A stretch of DNA of 24,703 nucleotides, from contig CAZMNB010000015.1 in assembly GCA_964567545.1 (NCBI GenBank), positions 1-24,703 on the forward strand, read 5' to 3'. The notes beneath the pieces were generated by a model, which was given only the letters and a program-made list of their open reading frames with translations, made no database searches and had not been told where the DNA came from. The stretch comes from UBA7398 sp964567545. GTDB taxonomy: Bacteria > Actinomycetota > Actinomycetes > Nanopelagicales > Nanopelagicaceae. The position numbers and the translations under genes were made by a program. Within the stretch, counting starts at the first letter, position 1; every line of letters starts with the position of its first letter. This document shows positions 14,396-22,424 of this stretch, piece after piece.

Positions 14396-14977
14396 GTGAG
14401 CCAACCTTTCAAATTCACTAAATACGATAAGTATTTTGATGATTTTGTTCTACAAATGGAAACTTTCCTACCGCGACCAGAGATCGAGTTAGAGGAAGTT
14501 CCAGCGCCGCAAAAACTAGCGCCGCGTGCCTATGCAGTTGTTGGAGATGTTGCACTAGATGAAAACGATGATGTCGCAACTGGAAGATTTGTTTTACTAC
14601 TTGATCCTAAAGGTCAAGATGCCTGGGATGGAAATTTTCGCTGCGTAACATTTGTGCGAGCCGCAATTGACTCAGATATGGCAAGTGACCCAATGCTTGC
14701 CGAAGTTGGTTGGTCATGGTTTTTAGAATCACTTTCCAAAGCTGGCGCAGAATTTTGCGCGCCAAGTGGAACCGTTACCAGAGTTGCGAGTAAATCTTTT
14801 GGTCAACTTGTTGGTACTGATGATGATTCAGAGATTGAGATTCGAGCATCTTGGACGCCTACCGATGCATCGCAATTAATGTTGCATGCAAAAGCGTGGC
14901 TGGAATTATTGGCAGTTACTTCAGGACTCTCGCCGCTTCCGGAAGGTGTTAGCTCGCTCGGGCAAAATCGTCGCTAA
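14396..14977 (+). CDS. DUF3000 family protein
   Basis: A 193-residue actinobacterial protein of unknown function, recognised as DUF3000 by its place directly before RNase D and by the blocks PRAYAVVGDVAL, GRFVLLLDPKGQDAWDG and MLAEVGWSWFLESL. The same pair occurs in M. tuberculosis (Rv2680-Rv2681) from memory. It is soluble, acidic and without recognisable catalytic motifs. The start is GTG at 14396, placed six bases after TACCCT. Its stop overlaps the ATG of RNase D as TAATG, so translation of the two is coupled, which suggests a role linked to RNA processing; that link is inference only. Confidence 0.83.
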   Translation: MSQPFKFTKYDKYFDDFVLQMETFLPRPEIELEEVPAPQKLAPRAYAVVGDVALDENDDVATGRFVLLLDPKGQDAWDGNFRCVTFVRAAIDSDMASDPMLAEVGWSWFLESLSKAGAEFCAPSGTVTRVASKSFGQLVGTDDDSEIEIRASWTPTDASQLMLHAKAWLELLAVTSGLSPLPEGVSSLGQNRR

Positions 14978-16266
14978 TGGCTAAACCTTTACTTAAGCCT
15001 GTCGGTGGCACCCCGCCAATAATTTCTACAGATTCTGCTCTAGAAATTGCGGTTGCCAAAATAATTGCGGGTACTGGACCAATAGCAATTGATGCCGAAC
15101 GGGCCTCCGGTTATCGATATAGCCAACGTGCTTATTTGATCCAGATAAAGCGAAAAAATGGTGGGCTCCACTTGATTGACCCGATTCCGTTCGCGAACTC
15201 TGATGTTGCAAGAGCTCTGATCGAAAAATTAAACGGTGCGCTCTCTGAAATTGAATGGGTAATCCATGCAAGTACGCAAGATTTACCGTGTTTACGTGAG
15301 TTTGGCTTAGCACCAAAGTACCTATTTGACACTGAGTTAGGCGGCCGATTAGCTGGATGTGAACGAGTTGGTTTAGGACCGCTCACCGAAGTTCTCTTAG
15401 ATTTAACGCTAGCGAAAGAACATAGCGCGGTTGATTGGTCTTACCGACCTTTGCATCCCGAATGGCTCAACTATGCCGCATTAGATGTTGACGTACTTTT
15501 AGAGTTAAAAGATGCAATCGAAAGATTACTTGGTGAACAAGGTAAATTAGCGTGGGCAAAAGCAGATTTTGCAGCAATTTTGGCAGCTCCGCCAACGCCA
15601 CCACGGAAAGATCCATGGCGTCGAACTTCTGGAATGCATAAAGTTAAAAATCGGCGAGATTTAGCAATTATAAGGCAGCTATGGTTTGCCCGGGACGCAG
15701 TTGCCAAAGAGATCGATCTAGCTCCCGGAAAAGTTTTAAATGATGCATTAATAATTGAGATTGCGCTGGCTAAACCAAAAACAGTCGAAGAGTTAAAGAG
15801 TATCCCGGCAATTTCTAGCCGGTTACGAAGTGATGAGCAGAAAAGTTTTATTCCTAATTGGTTTGCCGCAGTTGAGCGAGCGCAAAATTTGTCAGAAGCA
15901 GAATTGCCAGAGAGTAAATCTTTTACCGATGCGATGCCGCCGGTAAAAGTATGGCGAGATAAATTTCCACTTCCCTACGCGCGCTTGACCCACGCCAGGT
16001 TTGCCGTGGCTAATTTAAGTGTTGAGCTTTCGATCCCAACTGAGAATTTAATTTCTCCAGAAATTATTAGAAGGATTGCTTGGTTAAGCCAGAGCGATCC
16101 GGACTTAATCGGTAATTTGGCTCGAGTTTCGGAGCGGATGGTCAGTTTCGGGGCTCGCAGTTGGCAGGCAGAATTAACCGCAGCGCTAATCGCCAATGGG
16201 CTTACCCATGATGAGCCATTGGCCCTCCCCGAGCCGGAAGCCGTTAAGACCCTACCCGAGGAGTGA
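14977..16266 (+). CDS. rnd: RNase D-like 3'-5' exoribonuclease with HRDC domain
   Basis: A DEDDy-type 3'-5' exonuclease that trims structured RNA 3' ends such as tRNA precursors. Of its 429 residues, the first 185 or so form the exonuclease domain: Asp39 and Glu41 in AIDAERASG, Asp102 in HASTQDLPCL, and Tyr166/Asp170 in NYAALDVDVLL, giving the complete metal-binding set. An HRDC domain follows at about 215-300 (WFARDAVAKEIDLAPGKVL), and a second helical domain occupies the C-terminus, as in RNase D proteins with two HRDC-like modules. It is coupled to DUF3000 through TAATG. An 11-base-arm inverted repeat starts five bases after the stop codon. Dxs, its usual actinobacterial neighbour, is 4 kb away here. 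Confidence 0.92.
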   Translation: MAKPLLKPVGGTPPIISTDSALEIAVAKIIAGTGPIAIDAERASGYRYSQRAYLIQIKRKNGGLHLIDPIPFANSDVARALIEKLNGALSEIEWVIHASTQDLPCLREFGLAPKYLFDTELGGRLAGCERVGLGPLTEVLLDLTLAKEHSAVDWSYRPLHPEWLNYAALDVDVLLELKDAIERLLGEQGKLAWAKADFAAILAAPPTPPRKDPWRRTSGMHKVKNRRDLAIIRQLWFARDAVAKEIDLAPGKVLNDALIIEIALAKPKTVEELKSIPAISSRLRSDEQKSFIPNWFAAVERAQNLSEAELPESKSFTDAMPPVKVWRDKFPLPYARLTHARFAVANLSVELSIPTENLISPEIIRRIAWLSQSDPDLIGNLARVSERMVSFGARSWQAELTAALIANGLTHDEPLALPEPEAVKTLPEE

Positions 16267-16270
16267 ATTG

Positions 16271-16298
16271 AATTACGCAACACTTAAGTTGCGTAATT
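16271..16298 (+). repeat. 11-bp-arm inverted repeat between rnd and the iron permease
   Basis: AATTACGCAAC (16271-16281) and GTTGCGTAATT (16288-16298) are perfect inverted arms around ACTTAA. It could be a terminator for rnd without a T-run, or an operator for the iron permease, since TTGCGT at 16289-16294 lies 18 bases before the -10 at 16313 and would serve as its -35. Confidence 0.6.
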
Positions 16299-16311
16299 AG
16301 GAGAACTGCTT

Positions 16312-16326
16312 ATAGGCTGGGCCTAT
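16312..16326 (+). promoter_or_regulatory. -10 and start-spanning palindrome of the iron permease
   Basis: TAGGCT at 16313-16318 is six bases from the ATG at 16325. The same bases lie in an imperfect dyad, ATAGGC-TGG-GCCTAT, reaching into the start codon. TAGGC/GCCTA halves resemble DtxR/IdeR iron-box half sites, so iron-dependent repression is plausible but not shown. Confidence 0.45.
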
Positions 16327-17137
16327 GTTAAGTAACTTTCTAATAGCGCTCCGCGAGGGGCTAGAGGGTTCGCTCATAATTGGAATCTTGGTCGCTTATC
16401 TAATTCGCACAAACCGTAGAACCCAACTATTTCCGCTTTGGATCGGGGTATCTGTTGCGCTAATAGGCAGTTTTGGATTTGGCGCATTTCTTACTTTCAC
16501 CTCAAAGGAATTATCACCACGAGGTGAGGAGCTATTTGCAGGTACCACATCACTGGTCGCGGTAGGAATGGTGACTTGGATGGTGTTCTGGATGAAACGA
16601 AGCGCGCGAAATTTAAAGAGCGAACTCCAAGGCAAAATCGACCAAGCTCAATCACTTGGCAAACTAGCAATAACTGGCACTGCTTTTTTTGCGGTTGCTC
16701 GTGAAGGATTAGAAACAGCGCTCTTTGTTTATTCAAATTTCAAAACGGTGGCTAGCGATAGCGCACCTGCGATCGGGTTAACGGTTGGGTTAACGGTTGC
16801 CGTTGCGCTTGGAGTTCTTATTTATAAGCAGTCAATTAAATTAGATCTTGCGAAATTCTTTTTAATAACTGGCGTTGGTCTAATTGTGGTTGCGGGCGGA
16901 GTGCTTTCATATGGTGTTCATGAGCTGCAAGAGTTTGGTGCGCTCCCTGGTCCGGATGCATTTGCCTGGGATCTGACAAATTGGATTTCAGTTGATTCAA
17001 TTCCCGGAGCCCTGCTAGCTGGAACAATCGGTTTCGATACCACCACTTCATGGTTGCAGCTCTGCTTTTGGCTTGGTTACCTTGGACTGGTCATTCCGCT
17101 ATATATCAAGCCAGCTAAAACTCGAGTCACTGCCTAA
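16325..17137 (+). CDS. efeU: FTR1-family high-affinity iron permease (EfeU-like)
   Basis: An inner-membrane iron transporter of 270 residues with seven hydrophobic segments. Both REGLE iron-binding motifs of the FTR1 family are present: ALREGLEGSLI near residue 10 in the first helix and AVAREGLETALF near residue 128. EfeU relatives usually work with a periplasmic EfeO and a haem peroxidase EfeB, but neither gene is adjacent, so partners must be elsewhere or absent. Residues about 151-158 are an exact GLTV-GLTV repeat from a 12-base tandem duplication. The ATG follows TAGGCT by six bases with no ribosome binding site. A palindrome over the -10 and start codon suggests repression by an iron regulator. 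Confidence 0.9.
   Translation: MLSNFLIALREGLEGSLIIGILVAYLIRTNRRTQLFPLWIGVSVALIGSFGFGAFLTFTSKELSPRGEELFAGTTSLVAVGMVTWMVFWMKRSARNLKSELQGKIDQAQSLGKLAITGTAFFAVAREGLETALFVYSNFKTVASDSAPAIGLTVGLTVAVALGVLIYKQSIKLDLAKFFLITGVGLIVVAGGVLSYGVHELQEFGALPGPDAFAWDLTNWISVDSIPGALLAGTIGFDTTTSWLQLCFWLGYLGLVIPLYIKPAKTRVTA
16775..16798 (+). repeat. 12-bp perfect tandem duplication inside the iron permease
   Basis: GGGTTAACGGTT occurs twice in a row, in frame, giving GLTVGLTV in a membrane helix. Identical synonymous sites suggest a recent slip or duplication. Confidence 0.85.
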
Positions 17138-17162
17138 CTTCACCTCTCGCCACATTCACTTT

Positions 17163-17184
17163 TAGGTTACCGACAGGTAACCTA
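17163..17184 (+). promoter_or_regulatory. perfect 9-bp-arm inverted repeat upstream of fadA
   Basis: TAGGTTACC (17163-17171) and GGTAACCTA (17176-17184) are perfect inverted arms around GACA. The right arm contains TAACCT (17178-17183), a -10-like hexamer 27 bases before the fadA ATG, so a dimeric repressor here would block transcription. A TetR- or GntR-type fatty-acid regulator is the likely kind, by analogy with other fad operons; the regulator gene is not in the window. Confidence 0.65.
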
Positions 17185-17210
17185 GGGTCAACTGCTGAGA
17201 AGAGGAAGAA

Positions 17211-18419
17211 ATGGCAATTACGGCGAATTCACTTAATACAGTTGTGCTAGTCGATGCGGTACGTACACCCTTTGGAAAAGCTGGAAGCTTGTATTCCGGT
17301 ACTCGCGCTGATGACTTAATGGTTCGTTGTATTCGTGGATTGTTAGAACGTAATCCATCGGTGCCGCTAACTGCAATCGATGAAGTCGCAATCGCAGCTG
17401 CAACGCAATCTGGTGATCAAGGAATGAACATCGGACGGAGCGCCGCGTTATTGGCCGGACTCCCAAATACCGTACCGGGATACTCGATTGACCGATGGTG
17501 CGCAGGTGCCATGACGGCAGTTACCACAATTTCTGGAGCAATTGCAATGGGAGTTTACGATTTAGCGATTGCCGGTGGCGTTGAACATATGGGCAATCAT
17601 CCGATGGGTGAAGGTATCGATCCGAACCCACGTTATTTAGCAGAGAAAATTGTTGATACAGATGCACTCAGCATGGGTAATACTGCTGAGCGCTTACACG
17701 ATCGGTTTCCGCATTTAACAAAAGAGCGTGCCGATAAATACGCGCTAAATTCTCAAGTTAAAACCGCGGCAGCCTATGCATCTGGAAAAATTCAACCAAA
17801 TTTAATTCCGATGGCCGCTCGAAGTGCAGAACTTGGTTGGGGCATTGCAACTGTAGATGAACCGCCGCGACCAGGAACAACTTTGGAAGCGCTCGCCGCC
17901 CTTAAAACTCCATTTCGCGCAGCTGGTCGCGTTACTGCTGGAAATGCTGCCGGACTAAACGACGGTGCTACGGCTGCACTCCTTGCAAGTGAGTCAAAAG
18001 CAAAAGAATTGGGTTTAACTATTAAGGCAAAATTAGTTTCATTTGCTTTCGCTGGGGTAGAGCCTGAAGTTATGGGTTATGGACCAGTGCCTTCAACTAT
18101 CAAAGCGCTTGCCAAAGCAGGCTTAAAAATTGAAGATATCGGCCTCTTCGAAGTGAACGAAGCCTTTGCAATTCAAGTAATTGCATTTCTAGATCATTTT
18201 GGAATTGCCGATGATGATTCCCGAGTAAACATTTATGGTGGCGCAATTGCAGTTGGTCATCCCCTAGCCTCATCCGGCGTGCGTCTAATGCTCAATTTAG
18301 CTGAAGGATTTAAAGAACATCCTGAAGTTCAATATGGAATCACCACGATGTGTATCGGGTTGGGCATGGGTGGCACGGTTATTTGGGAGAATCCAAACTT
18401 CAATGGAGGAAAGAAATAA
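17211..18419 (+). CDS. fadA: acetyl-CoA acyltransferase (thiolase), FadA
   Basis: Catalyses the thiolytic last step of beta-oxidation, releasing acetyl-CoA. The 402-residue protein has the thiolase residues: nucleophile Cys97 in DRWCAGAM, the NEAF block (Asn316), His350 in AVGHPLASSG and the second catalytic Cys381 in TMCIGLGMGG. Unlike most genes here it has a classic Shine-Dalgarno (AGAGGAAG) just before the ATG at 17211, with a leader that includes the end of the inverted repeat at 17163-17184. Its stop overlaps the fadB ATG as TAATG, making an operon for the beta-oxidation complex. It is an oxidation thiolase by context; a biosynthetic acetoacetyl-CoA role is less likely given its partner. 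Confidence 0.95.
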   Translation: MAITANSLNTVVLVDAVRTPFGKAGSLYSGTRADDLMVRCIRGLLERNPSVPLTAIDEVAIAAATQSGDQGMNIGRSAALLAGLPNTVPGYSIDRWCAGAMTAVTTISGAIAMGVYDLAIAGGVEHMGNHPMGEGIDPNPRYLAEKIVDTDALSMGNTAERLHDRFPHLTKERADKYALNSQVKTAAAYASGKIQPNLIPMAARSAELGWGIATVDEPPRPGTTLEALAALKTPFRAAGRVTAGNAAGLNDGATAALLASESKAKELGLTIKAKLVSFAFAGVEPEVMGYGPVPSTIKALAKAGLKIEDIGLFEVNEAFAIQVIAFLDHFGIADDDSRVNIYGGAIAVGHPLASSGVRLMLNLAEGFKEHPEVQYGITTMCIGLGMGGTVIWENPNFNGGKK

Positions 18420-20527
18420 TGGCTGAGATAAAGCTTCCAGAAGGTGCCCCAGAAGAGGTAATTACAAATGCGCTAGTTCGTGAAATTGATCTAACTGCAT
18501 TTGGCGCTAACGGCACCCTCTCGTTAATAACTTTAGATAATGGTCAAGATCATAATCGCCCAAATACCTTTGGTCCAAAATCCGTACTAGCGCTAAACGA
18601 AGCAATCACCATTGCGCAGTCAAGTACTTCAATTGCTATCGCTATTACCGGAAAACCATTTATCTTCGCAGCTGGCGCAGATCTATCCGGTTTAGCATTT
18701 TTACAAGAACGCTCCCAAGCTTTGGCTATTGGGAAACTTGGCCATGATGTTTTTCGTAGGCTAGGCGAAAGCAAAAAACCAACATTTGCATTTATCAATG
18801 GACTCGCGCTTGGTGGTGGGTTAGAAGTTGGCTTGCACTGTCACTATCGAACTCTTTCTTCAACTGCATTTACTGCGTTACCTGAATGTTTCCTAGGATT
18901 AGTACCTGGCTGGGGCGGCGCCACAATTTTGCCAAAACTAATTGGCCCGGAGAATGCAGTCCAAGTGATAATTTTAAACGCGCTAAATAACAATACGATG
19001 ATGAAAGCTAAAGATGCGCTGGCGTTGGGAGTTGCCGATGCAGTGTTTGAACCCGCAGATTTCCTTGAAAAATCAATGGTTTTTGCCGCAAATATCATTT
19101 CCGGCAATAATAAAATCGAACGAAAAGATTTCAGCAAAGATGAGTCTGCTTGGGTTACCGCCATTGAAACTGGAAAAGCTGCAGTTGCTAAAAAATATGG
19201 TGGCGCAAATATTGAATCACCTACCCGCGCGCTTGAATTGATTGCCGCCGCGCGAACTAACACTCTAGGCGCTGGCTTTGATGCAGAAGATCAAGCACTT
19301 GCTGACTTAACTATGAGTAATCCACTGCGCGCCTCACTATATGCATTTAACTTGATCCAGAAGAAGCGGAAGAAAGTTGAAGGTGCACCAAAGCCAGCAC
19401 TTGCTCGCAAAGTTACAAAAGTTGGTGTAGTTGGTGCTGGCTTAATGGCGTCACAACTAGCGTTAATTTTAGTTCGTAATTTAAAAGTTCCGGTGGTAAT
19501 GACAGATTTAGATCAAGATCGAGTTAATAAAGGGGTGGCCTGGGTTCATGCTGAAATTGAGAAACTAGTTGTAAAGAAACGGATGAGTGCCGAATCTGCT
19601 CGACGTTTAGCGCTATTAGTTTCTGGATCGGTAGATCAAAGCGTCTTTTCCAACGCAGATTTTGTTATCGAGGCAATTTTTGAAGAACTTTCGTTAAAAC
19701 AAGAGTTATTTAAGAAATTAGAATCAATCGTCACTCCCGAATGTGTACTAGCAACAAACACTTCTTCGCTTTCGGTGGCGAAAATGACAATCGGGCTTAA
19801 GAATCCAGAACGGGTGATTGGATTCCATTTCTTTAATCCAGTAGCGATAATGCCGTTATTAGAGGTAGCCCGCACTGCTACAACTGATGATGCGACAACC
19901 GCAACCGCAATAAATGTTGGCAAAGAATTAAAGAAGACCATGATTATCTGTAAGGATGCGCCTGGGTTTGTGGTTAATCGTTTGCTAACTAGGTTTATGG
20001 GTGAAGTGACCGATGCAATGGATGAAGGAACTGCGCCAGAGGTTGCAGATAACGCAATGAAATCACTTGGTTTTCCGATGTCACCATTCCAACTTTTGGG
20101 TCTGGTTGGTCCAGGTGTAGCACTTCATGTTGCCGAAACTTTAAACGCAAATTTGGGTCCGCGATATCGGATCTCACCAACCATGCAACGGCTAGTTAAA
20201 GAAGGTGTGAAAACTTTCTATATTAAAAATGAAGCTGGAACTTTCACTGCGAACCCAGCCGCATTAGCGTTAGTGGAAAAAGGGAGTTCTCCTTCCACTT
20301 CGGAACAGGTGCGAATGCGCGCGCTCACTGCACTCGCTGCAGAAGCACGAATGATGCTTGATGAAGGCGTGGTTTCATCACCTGCAGAGATTGATCTCTG
20401 TATGTTGTTAGGTGCTGGCTGGCCCATGCATCTTGGTGGAATCTTGCCGTACTTAGATCGCGAAGGCGTAAGCGAATCCGTTACTGGAAAGCGCTTCCAT
20501 CCTGCCGGAGTTGCTTCGCTGGCTTAG
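18419..20527 (+). CDS. fadB: multifunctional enoyl-CoA hydratase/3-hydroxyacyl-CoA dehydrogenase, FadB
   Basis: Carries out hydration of enoyl-CoA and NAD-dependent oxidation of 3-hydroxyacyl-CoA in beta-oxidation. From the ATG at 18419 it has 702 residues. Residues about 25-230 are the crotonase-fold hydratase with GGGLEVG (Glu136) and PECFLGLVPGWGG (Glu156). From about 333 the dehydrogenase Rossmann fold starts with VGVVGAGLMA; GFHFFNP holds His470 and LLEVA Glu482, followed by two C-terminal dehydrogenase repeats ending in GKRFHPAGVA. An upstream GTG- or ATG-like extension from 18350 lies within fadA and is not family-like. GGAGG at 18405-18409 gives a good ribosome binding site. The last 47 bases overlap dxs on the other strand. 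Confidence 0.95.
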   Translation: MAEIKLPEGAPEEVITNALVREIDLTAFGANGTLSLITLDNGQDHNRPNTFGPKSVLALNEAITIAQSSTSIAIAITGKPFIFAAGADLSGLAFLQERSQALAIGKLGHDVFRRLGESKKPTFAFINGLALGGGLEVGLHCHYRTLSSTAFTALPECFLGLVPGWGGATILPKLIGPENAVQVIILNALNNNTMMKAKDALALGVADAVFEPADFLEKSMVFAANIISGNNKIERKDFSKDESAWVTAIETGKAAVAKKYGGANIESPTRALELIAAARTNTLGAGFDAEDQALADLTMSNPLRASLYAFNLIQKKRKKVEGAPKPALARKVTKVGVVGAGLMASQLALILVRNLKVPVVMTDLDQDRVNKGVAWVHAEIEKLVVKKRMSAESARRLALLVSGSVDQSVFSNADFVIEAIFEELSLKQELFKKLESIVTPECVLATNTSSLSVAKMTIGLKNPERVIGFHFFNPVAIMPLLEVARTATTDDATTATAINVGKELKKTMIICKDAPGFVVNRLLTRFMGEVTDAMDEGTAPEVADNAMKSLGFPMSPFQLLGLVGPGVALHVAETLNANLGPRYRISPTMQRLVKEGVKTFYIKNEAGTFTANPAALALVEKGSSPSTSEQVRMRALTALAAEARMMLDEGVVSSPAEIDLCMLLGAGWPMHLGGILPYLDREGVSESVTGKRFHPAGVASLA

Positions 20528-22424
20528 TTTTCGAGGTGTTCTCCTCAACTTCAACTAGGGAGCTATTCCACTCAACTAAAGATCTAGTTATGGTCTGTGT
20601 AGTAATTCCGATTTCTTCTAAAATTTGATTTCGTTTCCCATGTTCAAAAAATTGTAATGGAACTCCGATTGACTGAATTGGAATATTTAATCCTGCTTCA
20701 CGAAACATCTCGGAAATTGTGCTTCCAATTCCGCCATGCTTAATTCCATCTTCGATTACTACAACGCTTTTATATCGTTGCGCCATTGTTATTAAAGAAG
20801 TTGGTAAGGGTTTAACCCACCGTGGGTCTATTACAGTTACGCCAACACCCTCGCGATAAGCCTGACCAGCAGCTTCTACAGCTACTTGCGCCATCGCGCC
20901 GATGCTAATTATTAGAACATCCGCACTTTCACCGCGGTATAAAACATCAATGCCATCCCGCCGTTCAAATGCCGGAATATCTGATTGCACCGCCCCTTTA
21001 GGAAATCGCAATAACGTAGGTCGATCGTTTATTTCAATAGCTTCCCGTAGCGTTTCGCGCAGCCTGGCACCGTCCCGAGGGGCAGCAACCGCGAGCGTTG
21101 GCACTATTCCAGTTAACGCTAAATCCCACATTCCATTATGGGATGGTCCGTCATCGCCTGTTATTCCAGATCTATCTAATACAAAAGTTACACCGGCTTT
21201 GTGTAGCGCCACATCTAATAAAAGTTGATCAAAAGCACGATTTAAAAATGTTGAATAAACAGCTACTACCGGATGTAGTCCGGTAAATGCCATGCCAGCG
21301 GCCGCCGTGGTTGCGTGCTGTTCGGCGATACCAACGTCAATAGTTCGATCTGGAAATTCTTTTTGAAAAGCATCTAGTCCAGTTGGTCCGAGCATTGCGG
21401 CGGTGATTGCAACTAAATCTCTTCGTTCCCGGCCTAATTCGATTAACGCATCTGAGAAGACGCTAGTCCAAGATGTTGATGATTTGGCAAGCGGTGTGCC
21501 AGTTTCGGGATCAACAATCCCAACTGCGTGAAATTTTTCAGCTTCGTCATTAACTGCCGGTCCATGACCTCGTCCTTTTTCAGTAATGACATGGACAATC
21601 ACCGGAGCTGCAAATTTTTTGGCTCGTTCAAGAGTATTTTCAAGCTCTTCAATATTATGACCATTAATTGGACCTAAATATTTAAGACCCAAATCTTCAA
21701 ACATTCCTTGCGGTGCGACGATATCTTTAATTCCCTTTTTCATTCCATGAAGGGTTTCGTAAATAGGGTGTCCTACTACCGGAGTTTTCTCTAGAACTCC
21801 TTTACCCCAATCTAAAAACTTCTCATAGCCTTGAGTTGCGCGTAAAGTCGATAAATGTGCAGCTAAACCACCAATTGTAGGTGAATAGGAACGAGTATTG
21901 TCGTTAACTACAATCACCAACTTTAAATCTTCAGTTGCCGCAATATTATTTAGCGCTTCCCATGACATGCCACCCGTAAGTGCACCGTCACCCACTACTG
22001 CAACCACAGTTCGATCTTTCTCGCCTCTAATTAAGAAACCGCGCGCAATGCCATCTGCCCAAGAAAGCGCAGTGGATGCATGTGAATTCTCGATTACATC
22101 GTGCTCGCTTTCAGCGCGATTTGGATAACCAGCGATTCCGCCGCGTTGCCGCAATTTTTCAAAACCAGCAATACGTCCAGTGAGCATTTTATGTACATAG
22201 GATTGATGACCAGTATCGAAGAGAATTACATCCTTTGGTGATTCGAATACTCGGTGCAACGCAACAGTTAATTCCACAACTCCGAGATTTGGGCCAAGAT
22301 GCCCACCACTTTTTGAAACTTTCTCAATTAAGAATGCACGAATTTCACTAGATAGCTCACTGAGTTCTTGAAAATCTAATTTTGCTAAATCTTTCGGTGA
22401 GTTAATCTTCGAGAGGAAAGTCAT
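20481..22424 (-). CDS. dxs: 1-deoxy-D-xylulose-5-phosphate synthase
   Basis: Thiamine-diphosphate enzyme that joins pyruvate and glyceraldehyde 3-phosphate, the first step of the MEP isoprenoid pathway. The 647-residue protein has GGHLGPNLG (His41), DTGHQSYVHK (His73), the cofactor motif GDGALTGG (145-152) with VNDN, and the catalytic Glu368 in IAEQHA; DRSGITGDDGPSHNG is the second-domain hallmark. Start ATG at 22424 overlaps the aconitase stop as ATGA, so it is translated in coupling with aconitase. The C-terminal tail (about 15 residues, ending QDGSAFQ) is read through the end of fadB on the other strand and has no family resemblance, so it is probably an extension created by loss of an earlier stop. 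Confidence 0.96.
   Translation of the reverse strand: MTFLSKINSPKDLAKLDFQELSELSSEIRAFLIEKVSKSGGHLGPNLGVVELTVALHRVFESPKDVILFDTGHQSYVHKMLTGRIAGFEKLRQRGGIAGYPNRAESEHDVIENSHASTALSWADGIARGFLIRGEKDRTVVAVVGDGALTGGMSWEALNNIAATEDLKLVIVVNDNTRSYSPTIGGLAAHLSTLRATQGYEKFLDWGKGVLEKTPVVGHPIYETLHGMKKGIKDIVAPQGMFEDLGLKYLGPINGHNIEELENTLERAKKFAAPVIVHVITEKGRGHGPAVNDEAEKFHAVGIVDPETGTPLAKSSTSWTSVFSDALIELGRERRDLVAITAAMLGPTGLDAFQKEFPDRTIDVGIAEQHATTAAAGMAFTGLHPVVAVYSTFLNRAFDQLLLDVALHKAGVTFVLDRSGITGDDGPSHNGMWDLALTGIVPTLAVAAPRDGARLRETLREAIEINDRPTLLRFPKGAVQSDIPAFERRDGIDVLYRGESADVLIISIGAMAQVAVEAAGQAYREGVGVTVIDPRWVKPLPTSLITMAQRYKSVVVIEDGIKHGGIGSTISEMFREAGLNIPIQSIGVPLQFFEHGKRNQILEEIGITTQTITRSLVEWNSSLVEVEENTSKTKPAKQLRQDGSAFQ

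Noticed and set aside
13493..14404. Longer version of the EamA transporter from a TTG at 14404
   Set aside because: It would overlap the divergent DUF3000 start and its promoter and adds a non-hydrophobic leader; ATG at 14332 fits the first membrane helix and a -10-like hexamer.
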